NCBI RefSeq assembly: GCF_036014215.1
Contig: NZ_CP107921.1
Span: 2,427,501 to 2,491,500, forward strand
Reading direction: 5' to 3'
From: Streptomyces sp. NBC_00440
Lineage (GTDB): Bacteria; Actinomycetota; Actinomycetes; Streptomycetales; Streptomycetaceae
DNA length: 64,000 bases
This document shows positions 27,163 to 38,878 of this stretch, piece after piece. A model generated the notes under the pieces. The model searched no databases, was not told the DNA's origin, and saw nothing but the letters and a program-made list of their open reading frames with translations. A program made the translations under genes and the position numbers. Each line of letters starts with the position of its first letter. Positions within the stretch are counted from its first letter, which is position 1.

Positions 27163-28056
27163 TCAGCCGTCCTGCTTCTTCACGATCTGGACGTCCAGGT
27201 CGATGGTGATGCTGTTGCCGACCGCCGCGATACCGCGGGCCAGCATGGTCTGCCAGCGCATGGTGAAGTCGTCACGGTGCAGTTCGGTGGTGGCGCGGCA
27301 GGCGGCGCGCACCTCGCCCTCCATGCCGTTGCCGATGCCCAGGTACTGCGTGTCGAGCGTGACGGTGCGGCTGACGCCGTGCAGGGTGAGCGCGCCGGTC
27401 ACGCCCCAGCGGCTGCCGCCGCGGTGCACGAAGCGCTCGCTGTAGAACTCCATGACCGGGAAGCGCGCCACATCGAGGAAGTCCCCCGAGCGCAGATGGT
27501 CGTCGCGCATCTGGACATTGGTGTCGATGGACGCAGCGTCGATGATGACGTGCATCGCGGAATTCTCCATGTGGTCCGCGATCCTGACCGCACCGGCGAA
27601 GGTGTTGAACCGGCCGTGGATACGGGCCAGTCCGATATGGCGGGCGGTGAAGCTGATCTGCGAGTGCATCGGCTCGATCTCCCACTCGCCCGGTTCCGGC
27701 AGGGAGGGGGGCTGGGCGACCTGGAGCGTGACGTCTCCCAGACCGGAGTGACCGCCCTCGGTGACGGTGGCACTGCCGTGGAAAGGGGTGAAACCCTCGG
27801 CGGTGACGGCCAGTCGGTACTCGCCCGGCGGGACAGTGGCGAAGACGGAGCCGTACGGATCGGTCTCGCCACCGACGGTTCTGCGGCCCATGGTGTCCGT
27901 GAGGACGAACTCCGCCTGCTGGACGGGCCCGTTGACGGGGTCGAGCACCCGGCAGCTCAGCACTCCCGCATGAGCCGGCAGTGTCAGTCCGCCGAGGGGG
28001 CCGCCACTGCGTCCTGCTCCGGCCTTCGACCGGTTACCGAACCAACGTCTGAACAC
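27163..28056 (-). CDS. YceI-family lipid-binding protein with N-terminal carboxypeptidase-regulatory-like domain
   Basis: Protein of 297 residues with two parts. Residues 25-115 look like a carboxypeptidase-regulatory/CNA-B beta-sandwich (GVLSCRVLDPVNGPVQQAEFVLTD, VPPGEYRLAVTAEGF). Residues 120-297 are a YceI lipocalin-like barrel (WEIEPMHSQISFTARHIGLARIHGRF, GVTGALTLHGVSRTVTLD, HRDDFTMRW). Most YceI proteins are secreted and single-domain; here the N-terminus (MFRRWFGNRSKAGAG) is basic and lacks a clear signal peptide. YceI barrels bind isoprenoid-like lipids; the ligand here is unknown. Single gene. Confidence 0.85.
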   Translation of the reverse strand: MFRRWFGNRSKAGAGRSGGPLGGLTLPAHAGVLSCRVLDPVNGPVQQAEFVLTDTMGRRTVGGETDPYGSVFATVPPGEYRLAVTAEGFTPFHGSATVTEGGHSGLGDVTLQVAQPPSLPEPGEWEIEPMHSQISFTARHIGLARIHGRFNTFAGAVRIADHMENSAMHVIIDAASIDTNVQMRDDHLRSGDFLDVARFPVMEFYSERFVHRGGSRWGVTGALTLHGVSRTVTLDTQYLGIGNGMEGEVRAACRATTELHRDDFTMRWQTMLARGIAAVGNSITIDLDVQIVKKQDG

Positions 28057-28138
28057 TTCTGCAGAACCCCCCGCGCATCACGCCGGCCTTCGGTCGCACG
28101 CACGCTCGGACGTCATTGTCGGGGCGGCGACCCGCTGA

Positions 28139-28260
28139 CGAATATGCATTCGATCACTGTTGACACGTTCTGGGCAAACGGCGCTGGTCGTGGGGGTTGG
28201 CGAGCAGGTGTCACGAGTTGTACTTACTCCGAAGTAATGTCCTTAGTAAGGTCCTTTACT
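28139..28260. promoter_or_regulatory. AT-rich patch with short palindromes upstream of the YceI gene
   Basis: In an otherwise very GC-rich window this stretch carries CGAAT-N4-ATTCG (28139-28152), TTACT-CCGA-AGTAA (about 28224) and CCTTA-G-TAAGG (about 28241). The last two overlap the final codons of the neighbouring acetyltransferase gene. They could be operator sites for the YceI promoter, which reads away on the minus strand. No regulator gene lies nearby. Confidence 0.3.
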
Positions 28261-29135
28261 GTCGGCACCTGGTCGAATTCCAGCCCGAAGTGGTCGCGGT
28301 AGGCGGCAAGAACGGCGGGGTCGCTTCCCAGGTTCTGCTCGTGCCGCTCGCCGTGCACGGTGGTGATGAGCTTGCTGCCGCTGAGCGTGATCCGGCCGTG
28401 GTCGCTGAGCCGCGTGCAGACGAGCGACCGGGTGAAGTGGGAGGCGGGCGACGTCTGGTGGTACCAGGCTCCCGCCTCGAAGTCGGCCAGCTCGCGGGGG
28501 CGCTGCTCCAGCCGGTACTGCGGCTTTCCGTCGCGTACGACATCGAGGTCGCCGCCCGCCGCGCCCGCGATCCGGAACGTGCCTCCGGGGTCCCGCTGGC
28601 CGCTCCGCGCACCGAACACCAGGGGGTGGTGGCTGTGATCGCCGAACCCGACGTCGGCGAGCCAGGGCCCGGTACCGTCGGCCGTCCCGACCCGCAGGGC
28701 GAGATGGTCGTACGGGATGCCGAAACCGCCGTCGGCACTGTGCACCCGGGCCTGGAGCAGCGTCACCTGGAAGCCCAGAGCCCGCAGCAACGCCGCGAAG
28801 GCGCCGTTGAGTTCGTAGCAGATACCACCGCGCCGGGCACCGACGATCTTGTCGATGAGCCGGGTGTCGGCGAGCACGATGGCCTCGCCGATGTGGATGG
28901 AGAGGTTCTCGAACGGCACTGTCCGCAGATGCCGCAGCTGCAACTCACGGAGCGCCGCCGAGTCCGGCACCGCCGGACGGCGGCACCCGATGCGCCGGAG
29001 GTACGCGGCCACCCAGGCGGGCTCCGGCGAGGCCCCGGGCAGGGTCCCGGGAGGAGTCCCGGATGGAGTCCCGGGCAGGGCCCCGGGAGGAGTCCCGGGC
29101 GGCTCCTCCCGCGGGGTCTCCAGCTGTCGGTCCAT
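28224..29135 (-). CDS. Arylamine N-acetyltransferase
   Basis: Protein of about 303 residues if the ATG at 29135 is used; a TTG at 29171 would add 12. The catalytic triad is visible: Cys in RRGGICYELNGAF near residue 103, His in PYDHLALRV and Asp in WLADVGFGDHSHHP. The enzyme transfers acetyl (or another acyl) from CoA to arylamines and hydrazines. The first 40 residues are a Pro/Gly/Thr repeat (PGTPPGALPGTPSG) that no NAT needs, so translation may start later. The last dozen codons are AT-rich (GTA, CTT, ACT, ATT, stop TAA), unlike the rest of the gene. Confidence 0.88.
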   Translation of the reverse strand: MDRQLETPREEPPGTPPGALPGTPSGTPPGTLPGASPEPAWVAAYLRRIGCRRPAVPDSAALRELQLRHLRTVPFENLSIHIGEAIVLADTRLIDKIVGARRGGICYELNGAFAALLRALGFQVTLLQARVHSADGGFGIPYDHLALRVGTADGTGPWLADVGFGDHSHHPLVFGARSGQRDPGGTFRIAGAAGGDLDVVRDGKPQYRLEQRPRELADFEAGAWYHQTSPASHFTRSLVCTRLSDHGRITLSGSKLITTVHGERHEQNLGSDPAVLAAYRDHFGLEFDQVPTVKDLTKDITSE

Positions 29136-29306
29136 GGAGGCAGTCTCGCTCCGTGTACGGACTCGCGCCAAAGCAAGCAGAGCCGACCGGAGGCCTGCCC
29201 GGAGAGCTACCCCGAGCCCTCCCCGAGACCTGAGACGGCCTAGGCCCTGACGCCTAGGACCGCAGCACGATCCCCCGGCGGCCGGTCACCACTAGCGTGG
29301 TCGGCC

Positions 29307-29759
29307 ATGACCAACACGCAACCGGCGCGCAGCCGGCAGCAACGACGGCAGGACACCCTCGGCCGGCTGGAACAGGACGTCGACTGCTGGGTGGCCACGG
29401 CCGCCGCGGACGGTGAACCATGCCTCGTACCCCTGTCGTTCGTGTGGCACGAGGACGGCGTGGTGGTCTGCACCCGGCGCACCAACCCGACCGGGGCCAA
29501 CCTGGTGCGCGACGGACGCGTCAGGGTCACGCTCGGCAGCACCAGGGACGTGGTGCTCATCGAGGGCGAGGGCGAACTGCTGACGGACGACAACCGCACC
29601 ACGGCGGCCGACGCCTTCGCCGCGAAGCTCACCTGGGACCCGCGCGCCGAGAAGGGGTACGTGTATCTGCGCATCACCCCGAGGGTGGTCCAGGCCTGGC
29701 GCGAGGTGAACGAGATCGCCGGGCGCGACCTGATGCGCGACGGCACCTGGCTCGACTGA
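29307..29759 (+). CDS. Split-barrel flavin or F420-dependent enzyme of the pyridoxamine-phosphate-oxidase-like family
   Basis: Protein of 150 residues with the fold signature of PPOX-type split beta-barrels: DCWVATAAADGEPCLVPLSFVWHEDGVVVCT, then RRTNPTGANLVRDGRVRVTLGSTRDVVLIEGEGELL. In actinobacteria such small proteins often use F420 rather than FMN; the sequence alone does not decide. Substrate unknown. It stands alone, 171 bases from the divergent nat start. Downstream, GCCCACGCCGTCCTG occurs twice before the comEC end. Confidence 0.8.
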   Translation: MTNTQPARSRQQRRQDTLGRLEQDVDCWVATAAADGEPCLVPLSFVWHEDGVVVCTRRTNPTGANLVRDGRVRVTLGSTRDVVLIEGEGELLTDDNRTTAADAFAAKLTWDPRAEKGYVYLRITPRVVQAWREVNEIAGRDLMRDGTWLD

Positions 29760-29897
29760 ACACCACACCCGCCCCGAGCTGCCCTGAACGGCGGAACGGG
29801 CGTCCACGCCGTCCAGCGAACGAGCCCCGCGCGCCCACGCCGTCCTGAGCACGGACCCCGTGCCCACGCCGTCCTGGGCACGGCGGTGGGCCCGGTG

Positions 29898-32390
29898 TCA
29901 CCGGCCCGCCGGTATCGCCCGCAGCGCGGGCCCCGTCCCCGTCACCGCGATGGAGCCGTCCGTGTCCGTGCGCAGCACCGTGGCACCGCCCGCCCGGAGC
30001 GACGCGACCGTACGCGGTGCCGGATGGCCGTACGGGTTGTCCTCGCCGCAGGAGATCAGGGCGAGCCGGGGGCGCAGCGCACGCAGCAGTGCCGGGTCCT
30101 GGTAGGCCGAGCCGTGGTGCGCCACCTTGAGCACGTCCACCGGCGGGAGCGCCGGGTAGGCCCGCAACAGCGCCTGCTGGGCGGGCGGTTCGAGATCGCC
30201 CGGCAGCAGCAGGGTCAGGCCCGCGGTGCGGACCAGCAGGGTGACACTGGCGTCGTTCGGCCCGTCGGCGACGGGCGCCGGTGCCGCGGGCGGCCACAGC
30301 ACCTGCCAGCTCAGCTGCCCGACACGGCGCTGCTCCCCCGGTCCCGCCCGGACGAGAGGGATCCGCGCCGCCGCTGCCTCCCGTCGTACGGACGCGCTCT
30401 GGTCCGGTGGGTCCTGGAGGTTCGTCGTCTCGATCGCACCGACCGTCCGGCCGCGCAGCACACCGGGCAGACCGGCTACGTGATCGGCATGGAAGTGGGT
30501 GAGGAGGAGCAGCGGGACGCGGGTCACTCCGAGGGCCCGGAGGCAGCGGTCGACGAGGCGGGGGTCGGGGCCCGTGTCGATCACGACGGCCGTCCCCGCA
30601 CCGGTGGAGAGCACCGTCGCGTCGCCCTGTCCCACGTCACACATCGCGTACTTCCATCCGGGCGGCGGCCAGCCCGTGACGACCCGGGTGAGCGGAGCGG
30701 GCCGGACGACCGCGAGCAGCAGCAGGAGGACGCAGACCGCGCTGACCCATGGGTGGCGCCGCACTCCGCGGGCAGCCACTGCGAGGACGACGGTGACCGC
30801 TGCGAGCAGCAGCGCTCCGGGCCATCCGCCGGGCCAGTCGATCTCCGCACCGGGCAGTGCGGCGCCCCGTCGGGCGACGGCCGCGATCCAGCCGGCCGGC
30901 CACCCGGCGCAGTGGGCCAGCACGGTGGCGGCCGCGCCCCACAGTGGAGCCACGACGAGGGCGGCGAAGCCGAGAACCGTCGCGGGTCCCACCGCTAGCT
31001 CGGCGAGGAGGTTGCAGGGGATGGCCACCAGCCCGACACGGGACGCCAGCAGGACGATCGCGGGCGCGCACATCGCCTGCGCGGCGGCTGCGGCAGCGAC
31101 GACCTCGGCGAGCCTCGGCGGCATTCCACGCCGCCGCAGTGCGGCGCTCCAGCGCGGGCCGACCGTGAGCAGGGCGCCGGTGGCGAGGACGGAGAGCAGA
31201 AAGCCGTAACTGCGGGCCAGCCAGGGGTCGTAGAGCACCAGCAGCAGGACCGCGGCGGCCAGTGCGGGGACCAGCGATCTCCGGCGGCCGGTGCCGATCG
31301 CGAGCAGGGTGACCAGCCCGCAGGCGGCAGCACGCAGCACGCTCGGGTCCGGTCGGCACACGATCACGAAGGCCAGAGTGAGAGCCCCGCCCAGCACGGC
31401 CGTCGTCCGCAGCGGGATCCCGAGCCGTGGCGCGAGTCCGCCCCTCTCCGCCCGCAGTGCGGTGCCCGGCGGGCCGATGAGCAGAGCAAGGACCAGGGTG
31501 AGGTTGCTGCCGGACACCGCGAGCAGGTGGGTGAGATCGGTGGTCCTGAAGGCGTCGGAGAGATCGGGCGTGATCCGGGAGGTGTCGCCCACCACCAGCC
31601 CGGGGAGCAGCGCCCGTGCGTCCGGGGCGAGCCCTTCGCTTGCTTCGCGCAGTCCGGCACGCAGGTGCCCCGCCAGACGCTGCACTCCGGTCGGCGCACC
31701 GATGATCTGGGGCGGCCGGCTGCCTTCCGCGCTGAGCACGGCCGCGATGCGGTGGTCGCCGGGGAGCGGCGGTTGCGGACGGGCACTCAACCGCAGCCGG
31801 GTGGTCGGCAGCAGCTGTTGCCACTCGGGCGTGTGGGCGATCACCAGGACCGGCGTGCGGACCGTGGACGTCGTACCGTCCGGGGCCCGCACCCGGGTCA
31901 CATCGGCGTCGAGGACGACGGATGCGCGGGTCGCGTGATCGCCACGGATCCGGGGGCGCGTCGGACGGGGATCTGATGTGACGGTCAACTCCACCGTGAC
32001 CCGGGCCGATTCACGCGCCAGCTCGGGCACGGGCCCGCGCCGGACGTCGGCTGCGTACAGCCCGCCGGACGCGGCCCCGGCTGCGCCGCACAGCAGGGCG
32101 GCGGCCACCGCTGTCGCGTTCAGCCGCCGCCCCGGCCGGCCGGCAACCCCTCCGTCGACACCACCCCCGCGCCCCCGCGCCGATGCCACTGCCATCAGCG
32201 CCGCCGCTGCGCAGAGACAGACCGCAGTGGCGCAGAGGGACCACCGTCCCGGTACCGCGAGGGACAGGGCCGCCGCGGCCCAGGCGGCCAGGGCGGGCGC
32301 CACCAGCCGCAGGTCGGCAGGGCCCTCCTGCCGGGGATCGGCCGCACCGAGCCGATGGCCGGATGCCGCGTGAACAGCCGCGCGCGTCAT
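29898..32390 (-). CDS. comEC: ComEC/Rec2-type DNA uptake channel protein
   Basis: Protein of 830 residues. An N-terminal hydrophobic region and OB-like ComEC domain (about 1-230) is followed by the multi-pass competence domain with around ten membrane helices (TDLTHLLAVSGSNLTLVLAL near 280). A C-terminal metallo-beta-lactamase domain carries LLTHFHADHVAGLPGVL near 650 and VLKVAHHGSAYQD near 750. In competent bacteria ComEC forms the membrane channel and may degrade one strand. Natural competence is not established in Streptomyces, so the role is open. The ATG overlaps the comEA stop by four bases. Confidence 0.92.
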   Translation of the reverse strand: MTRAAVHAASGHRLGAADPRQEGPADLRLVAPALAAWAAAALSLAVPGRWSLCATAVCLCAAAALMAVASARGRGGGVDGGVAGRPGRRLNATAVAAALLCGAAGAASGGLYAADVRRGPVPELARESARVTVELTVTSDPRPTRPRIRGDHATRASVVLDADVTRVRAPDGTTSTVRTPVLVIAHTPEWQQLLPTTRLRLSARPQPPLPGDHRIAAVLSAEGSRPPQIIGAPTGVQRLAGHLRAGLREASEGLAPDARALLPGLVVGDTSRITPDLSDAFRTTDLTHLLAVSGSNLTLVLALLIGPPGTALRAERGGLAPRLGIPLRTTAVLGGALTLAFVIVCRPDPSVLRAAACGLVTLLAIGTGRRRSLVPALAAAVLLLVLYDPWLARSYGFLLSVLATGALLTVGPRWSAALRRRGMPPRLAEVVAAAAAAQAMCAPAIVLLASRVGLVAIPCNLLAELAVGPATVLGFAALVVAPLWGAAATVLAHCAGWPAGWIAAVARRGAALPGAEIDWPGGWPGALLLAAVTVVLAVAARGVRRHPWVSAVCVLLLLLAVVRPAPLTRVVTGWPPPGWKYAMCDVGQGDATVLSTGAGTAVVIDTGPDPRLVDRCLRALGVTRVPLLLLTHFHADHVAGLPGVLRGRTVGAIETTNLQDPPDQSASVRREAAAARIPLVRAGPGEQRRVGQLSWQVLWPPAAPAPVADGPNDASVTLLVRTAGLTLLLPGDLEPPAQQALLRAYPALPPVDVLKVAHHGSAYQDPALLRALRPRLALISCGEDNPYGHPAPRTVASLRAGGATVLRTDTDGSIAVTGTGPALRAIPAGR

Positions 32391-33586
32391 GGCCGTACGA
32401 GGGGCTGGAGGTCGGAGTAACGCCGGTCGCCGATGCCGGTGACCTGCCGGAGCTCATCGACGGATGTGAACCCGCCGTGCTCCGCGCGGTAGTCGATGAT
32501 GTGCTGCGCCAGTACCGGGCCGACACCGGGCAGGGTGTCCAGCTGCTCGACGGTGGCGCTGCTGAGGCTGACCGGTCCCGTGGTGGACGCGGCGGGGACA
32601 CCTGGGCCACCCGCACCGCTGCCGGTGCCTCCCGCTGCCGTGTCCGACGGAACGGGCGGGCCGCCGACCACCACCTGTTCGCCGTCCGTGAGCACCCGGG
32701 CCTGGTTGAGCCCCGACGTGTCCGTACCGTCCTTCACCCCGCCCGCCGCCCGTAACGCGTCGGTCACCCGCGATCCGGCGGGCAGCCGCTGGATTCCCGG
32801 GCGCCGGACCTTGCCGCTCACATCGACGACGATCCGCGCGGCCGCCGCCCCGGGGTGCGTGGGCCCCGTCCCGGGCGGCAGCGGTCCGGACGGCGGCGGT
32901 TCCGGGGACGGGTGCGGCCCGGACGGCGGCTGCTCCCCGGCGGGCCGTGGTCCGGCGGCGGGCAGACCCGCGCTGACCACGGCGGGCGCCGGAACGGAAC
33001 GTGGGCGCCCGGCCCAGAAGTGCTGGGCGGCGAGAGCCGCTGCCACGACGAGCACGACCGCGAGAGCGGCGAGCGTCCGGGCCGTCAGCCCGCAGCGCGC
33101 CTGTACCCAGAGCGGCAGCCGCTCCCGCAGGGCCTCCCCCACCCGGGCCACCGCCGCGCCCATACGGCCGGGAGCCGGGGCACCACCGCCGGGCGCACCA
33201 CCAAGCGGCACATCACCATTCGGCACACCATCACCAGGCACCCCACGATCCGGCTCATCACCACCAGGCACGCCACCACCCGGCACCCCACGATCCCGCT
33301 CGTCACCACCAGGCACCCCACCACCCGGTCGGCCGGCCTCGCCCACCTGATCCGCTGCAACTGGCCTACTGGCTCGGGCCGTCACATCCACCGGAGCGAC
33401 CGAAGCAGCCGATCGCGCGGGAAGGAGCGCATCCGCGCGGAGGCGCAGCGCCGCGTCCGGCACCGACCGCGCATACCTGAGCCGGATACGGCGGCGCGAG
33501 CCGGTGTGACGGGTGCGGCCGTCCGATGCCGGAGCCCGGCCGGGACCGCTGGTCGCGGAACGTGACGTGAGCGTGCGGGAAGTCAT
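32387..33586 (-). CDS. comEA: ComEA-type helix-hairpin-helix DNA-binding protein
   Basis: Protein of 399 residues from the ATG at 33586; a TTG at 33634 would add 16, and neither has a strong ribosome site. Residues 85-140 hold a Gly/Pro/Asp repeat (GVPGGDERDR and GVPGGDEPDR copies). A membrane anchor lies near 180 (LAALAVVLVVAAALAAQHF), followed by a Pro-rich linker. An SLBB-type domain follows (IVVDVSGKVRRPGIQRLP). The C-terminal HhH pair (SSATVEQLDTLPGVGPVLAQHI...GIGDRRYSDLQPLV) binds duplex DNA. The long cytoplasmic N-terminus before the anchor is unusual; classical ComEA has only a short one. Translationally coupled to comEC. Confidence 0.88.
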   Translation of the reverse strand: MTSRTLTSRSATSGPGRAPASDGRTRHTGSRRRIRLRYARSVPDAALRLRADALLPARSAASVAPVDVTARASRPVAADQVGEAGRPGGGVPGGDERDRGVPGGGVPGGDEPDRGVPGDGVPNGDVPLGGAPGGGAPAPGRMGAAVARVGEALRERLPLWVQARCGLTARTLAALAVVLVVAAALAAQHFWAGRPRSVPAPAVVSAGLPAAGPRPAGEQPPSGPHPSPEPPPSGPLPPGTGPTHPGAAAARIVVDVSGKVRRPGIQRLPAGSRVTDALRAAGGVKDGTDTSGLNQARVLTDGEQVVVGGPPVPSDTAAGGTGSGAGGPGVPAASTTGPVSLSSATVEQLDTLPGVGPVLAQHIIDYRAEHGGFTSVDELRQVTGIGDRRYSDLQPLVRP

Positions 33587-33698
33587 GCCACGAGACAGTA
33601 GAGAGGTCGGCACAACCTTGCTGATCAAGGTCAATTACGGTGGAAACACCGGAACTTGTGGATAACACGGCCACCCGAACGAGCGCCTCCGGTCCGCC

Positions 33699-33807
33699 CA
33701 GCAGATCAACTCGCAGATCCACTCAGCAGATCCGCCCAATAGATCAACCCAGCCAGATCAACACAGCAGATCAACTCAGCGGATCCGGCCGAGAGATCCA
33801 CTCAGCG
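33699..33807. repeat. Degenerate GATC-containing tandem array between comEA and degV
   Basis: About eight units of roughly 12-15 bases built on CAGCAGATCAACTC, for example CAGCAGATCAACTCG, CAGATCCACT, CAGCAGATCCGCCCA and AGCCAGATCAACAC. The array ends across the stop codon of the degV-type gene. It is less GC-rich than the flanks. No coding or tRNA explanation found. Confidence 0.7.
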
Positions 33808-34647
33808 GGGCGAGACCACAACCCCGAGCAGCCCAGGGCCCGTATGCGCGCCGATGACCGCGCCGACCTCGCTGACGTGCAGGTCCACAAGCCCCGGCAC
33901 CCGTTCCCGCAGTCGCTCCGCGAGTGCGGCCGCCCTCTCGGGTGCCGCCAGATGGTGCACCGCGATGTCCACCTGGCCGTCCCCCGCCCGGTCGGCGGCA
34001 ATCTCCTCCAGCCGGGCAATCGCCTTCGAGGCCGTCCGTACCTTCTCCAGCATCTCGATACGGCCACCGTCGAGTTGCAGCAGCGGCTTCACCGCGAGAG
34101 CCGAGCCGAGCAGTGCCTGTGCGGCGCCGATCCGGCCTCCGCGGCGCAGATAGTCCAGCGTGTCCACGTAGAAGTACGCGGACATCCCCCCGGCGCACTT
34201 CTCCGCGGCCGCCACCGCCTCGTCCAGCGAACCGCCCGACCCGGCCGTCCCGGCCGCGGAGAGCGCGCAGAAGCCGAGGGCCATGGCGACCATGCCGGTG
34301 TCGACCACGCGGACCGGGACGGGGGCGTCCCGCGCCGCCAGCACCGCGGCGTCGTACGTACCGGAGAACTCGGACGACAGATGGAGCGAGACGATTCCGC
34401 TCGCACCCGCGTCGGCTGCCGCCCGGTAGGTGGCGGCGAACACCTCAGGGCCGGGCCGGGACGTGGTCACCGAACGCCGCTTCTGCAGGGCCAGCGCCAG
34501 GGCGCGGGCCGAGGTCTCCGTACCGTCCTCCAGGGCCCGGTCGCCGAGGACCACCGTCAGCGGCACCGCTGTGATGTTGTGCCGCGCCAGGGTCTGCTGC
34601 GGCAGGTAGGCCGTGGAATCGGTCACGATCGCGACATGGCGGGACAT
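33802..34647 (-). CDS. DegV-family fatty-acid-binding protein
   Basis: Protein of 281 residues from the ATG at 34647 (MSRHVAIVTDSTAYLPQQ). The frame is open for 65 more codons of Gly/Thr/Ser low complexity that I take as noncoding or poorly supported. DegV marks are IVTDSTAYLP, VPLTVVLGD, TSRPGPEVFAATY near residue 82, GIVSLHLSSEFSGTYDAA near 105 and VVDTGMVAMALGF. The family binds fatty acids; in Gram-positives the FakB proteins hand them to the kinase FakA. No FakA-like gene is present in the window. Confidence 0.9.
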   Translation of the reverse strand: MSRHVAIVTDSTAYLPQQTLARHNITAVPLTVVLGDRALEDGTETSARALALALQKRRSVTTSRPGPEVFAATYRAAADAGASGIVSLHLSSEFSGTYDAAVLAARDAPVPVRVVDTGMVAMALGFCALSAAGTAGSGGSLDEAVAAAEKCAGGMSAYFYVDTLDYLRRGGRIGAAQALLGSALAVKPLLQLDGGRIEMLEKVRTASKAIARLEEIAADRAGDGQVDIAVHHLAAPERAAALAERLRERVPGLVDLHVSEVGAVIGAHTGPGLLGVVVSPR

Positions 34648-34842
34648 GAGCCGGAGATTACCCGCAGGTGCGGCGGCCCGGCAGTGCGACCCCTCGTCAG
34701 CGGAACCGGCGGACTCGTCAGCGGAACCAGCGGAACCGGAAGAGCCGGCGGAATCCGTGCCTGTGCCGGTACTCGTACCCGCGCCCGCACCGGTGCCCGT
34801 ACCCGCGCCTGTCCCCGCGCCTGAGGTGCTTTCGACGGTCAC

Positions 34843-35610
34843 TCAGGTGGTGCTCTCCGGGCGCGCAGCCTTCTGCCACGGGTAGCGCTGCTGCCGGTTC
34901 GGGTCCCTGCCGGTGATCGCGTCGGGCGCGGCCCGGTGTCCGGCGTCGCTCGCATCGGCGGCCCCTTCACCGGCCGAGGACCAGGACCCCGAGTCGGCCG
35001 GCGAACCGGAATCGGAACCGGAACCGGCACTCTTTGCCTGCCCCTGCGGATGCCCGTCGGCCGCCGGTGTCGTCCAGTGCCGCAGCGCCCCCGCCTCCAC
35101 ATCGATCTGCTCGTTCAGCGCGATCAGATCGTCGTCGGCGAACTTCCGCGCCCGGTCCCGGGCCGCCCAGCGCAGCGCATCCGCCGAGTGCGTGATCTGC
35201 TCCGTGCGTTCCCGGAGGGCCGGCAGCCGCTGCCTGAGCCCGGTCTTGTCCGGTTCCCGCTCCAGCCGCCGCAGCTCAGCATCCAGCTCCAGGCCGTGCG
35301 CGCTGAGCCGCTCGAAGAGGCCCAGCGTCTCGCGCAGCGACTCGTCCTCGGCCACGCCCGCGTGCAGGGCGTCCTGAGTGGCCCGCATCGACGTGCGCAG
35401 CGAGAGCCTCAGCTGCGCCACCTCTCCCGCGGCGCCCGGCTGGCCGTAGCTCTTCGCCCGCAGCGTGGTGTCCTCGACGGTGCGCCGGGCCTGCGAAATC
35501 GTCCGGTCCACGCTCCGCCTCGCGGCTCCCACCACCTTGACCGCCGCGTACGCCCCCACGCCGACGAAGACGAGGAACAGCAGCACCAGGATCAGGATCA
35601 CGGCTTCCAT
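34843..35610 (-). CDS. Membrane-anchored coiled-coil protein of unknown function
   Basis: Protein of 255 residues from the ATG at 35610 (MEAVILILVLLFLVFVGVGAYAAVKV). A single N-terminal membrane helix is followed by a long helical, charged, coiled-coil-like region to about residue 185 (RRSVDRTISQARRTVEDTTL, LSAHGLELDAELRRLEREPD). A Ser/Gly/Ala-rich disordered tail ends QQRYPWQKAARPE. The topology suggests a cytoplasmic scaffold or envelope-associated protein. No catalytic motif. It lies between leuS and degV; a tandem array separates it from leuS. Confidence 0.75.
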   Translation of the reverse strand: MEAVILILVLLFLVFVGVGAYAAVKVVGAARRSVDRTISQARRTVEDTTLRAKSYGQPGAAGEVAQLRLSLRTSMRATQDALHAGVAEDESLRETLGLFERLSAHGLELDAELRRLEREPDKTGLRQRLPALRERTEQITHSADALRWAARDRARKFADDDLIALNEQIDVEAGALRHWTTPAADGHPQGQAKSAGSGSDSGSPADSGSWSSAGEGAADASDAGHRAAPDAITGRDPNRQQRYPWQKAARPESTT

Positions 35611-35724
35611 GGAGCGTCCCTCGGTTGTCGGACTCGATACCTCCACGGTAAACGGAAAGGGCAGGCTGAGGGTTCCATCAGAACCCCCAACCTGCCCGTA
35701 GGGGAAACCCCGGGGCTTCCCGCG

Positions 35725-35867
35725 CCGATCAGGCCGGACCAGCCCCGATCAGACTGGACCAGCCTTGATCAGACCAGACCAGCCCCGATCAGACCGGCAG
35801 GCCTGATCGGACCGACAACAAGCCAGATCAGCCCAGATCAGCCCGGACCAGCCCGGATCAGCTCCGA

Positions 35868-35877
<10 letters not shown>
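35725..35877. repeat. GATC-rich tandem array after leuS
   Basis: Starts with four 20-base units of the form CCGATCAGACYGGACCAGCC (35725, 35745, 35765, 35785; the last diverges). It continues as 10-base units AGATCAGCCC, AGATCAGCCC, GGACCAGCCC, GGATCAGCTC and CGATCAGGCC up to 35874. It runs across the leuS stop codon (35868-35870). This suggests the 3' end of leuS was invaded by, or has seeded, the expansion. Confidence 0.85.
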
Positions 35878-38783
<2,906 letters not shown>

Positions 38784-38852
38784 GATCCTCAAAGCTCCAT
38801 CGGTCGTCTCTGCCCGCGATCCTCATGGCTGTGGTGCCTGTGGCACCAAACG

Positions 38853-38876
38853 AAAAAGCCCCTCGCACAGGAGGGG
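38853..38876 (-). terminator. Intrinsic terminator of the leuS attenuator
   Basis: On the minus strand CCCCTC-N6-GAGGGG is followed directly by CTTTTTCG, one of the few hairpins in the window with a proper U-run. It lies about 70 bases before the leuS start and after the leader peptide, so it is placed to stop transcription before leuS. Confidence 0.85.
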
Positions 38877-38878
38877 AC

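Noticed and set aside
34648..34842. N-terminal extension of the DegV protein
   Set aside because: 65 codons of Gly/Thr/Ser low complexity with no ribosome site; the family starts at the ATG at 34647.
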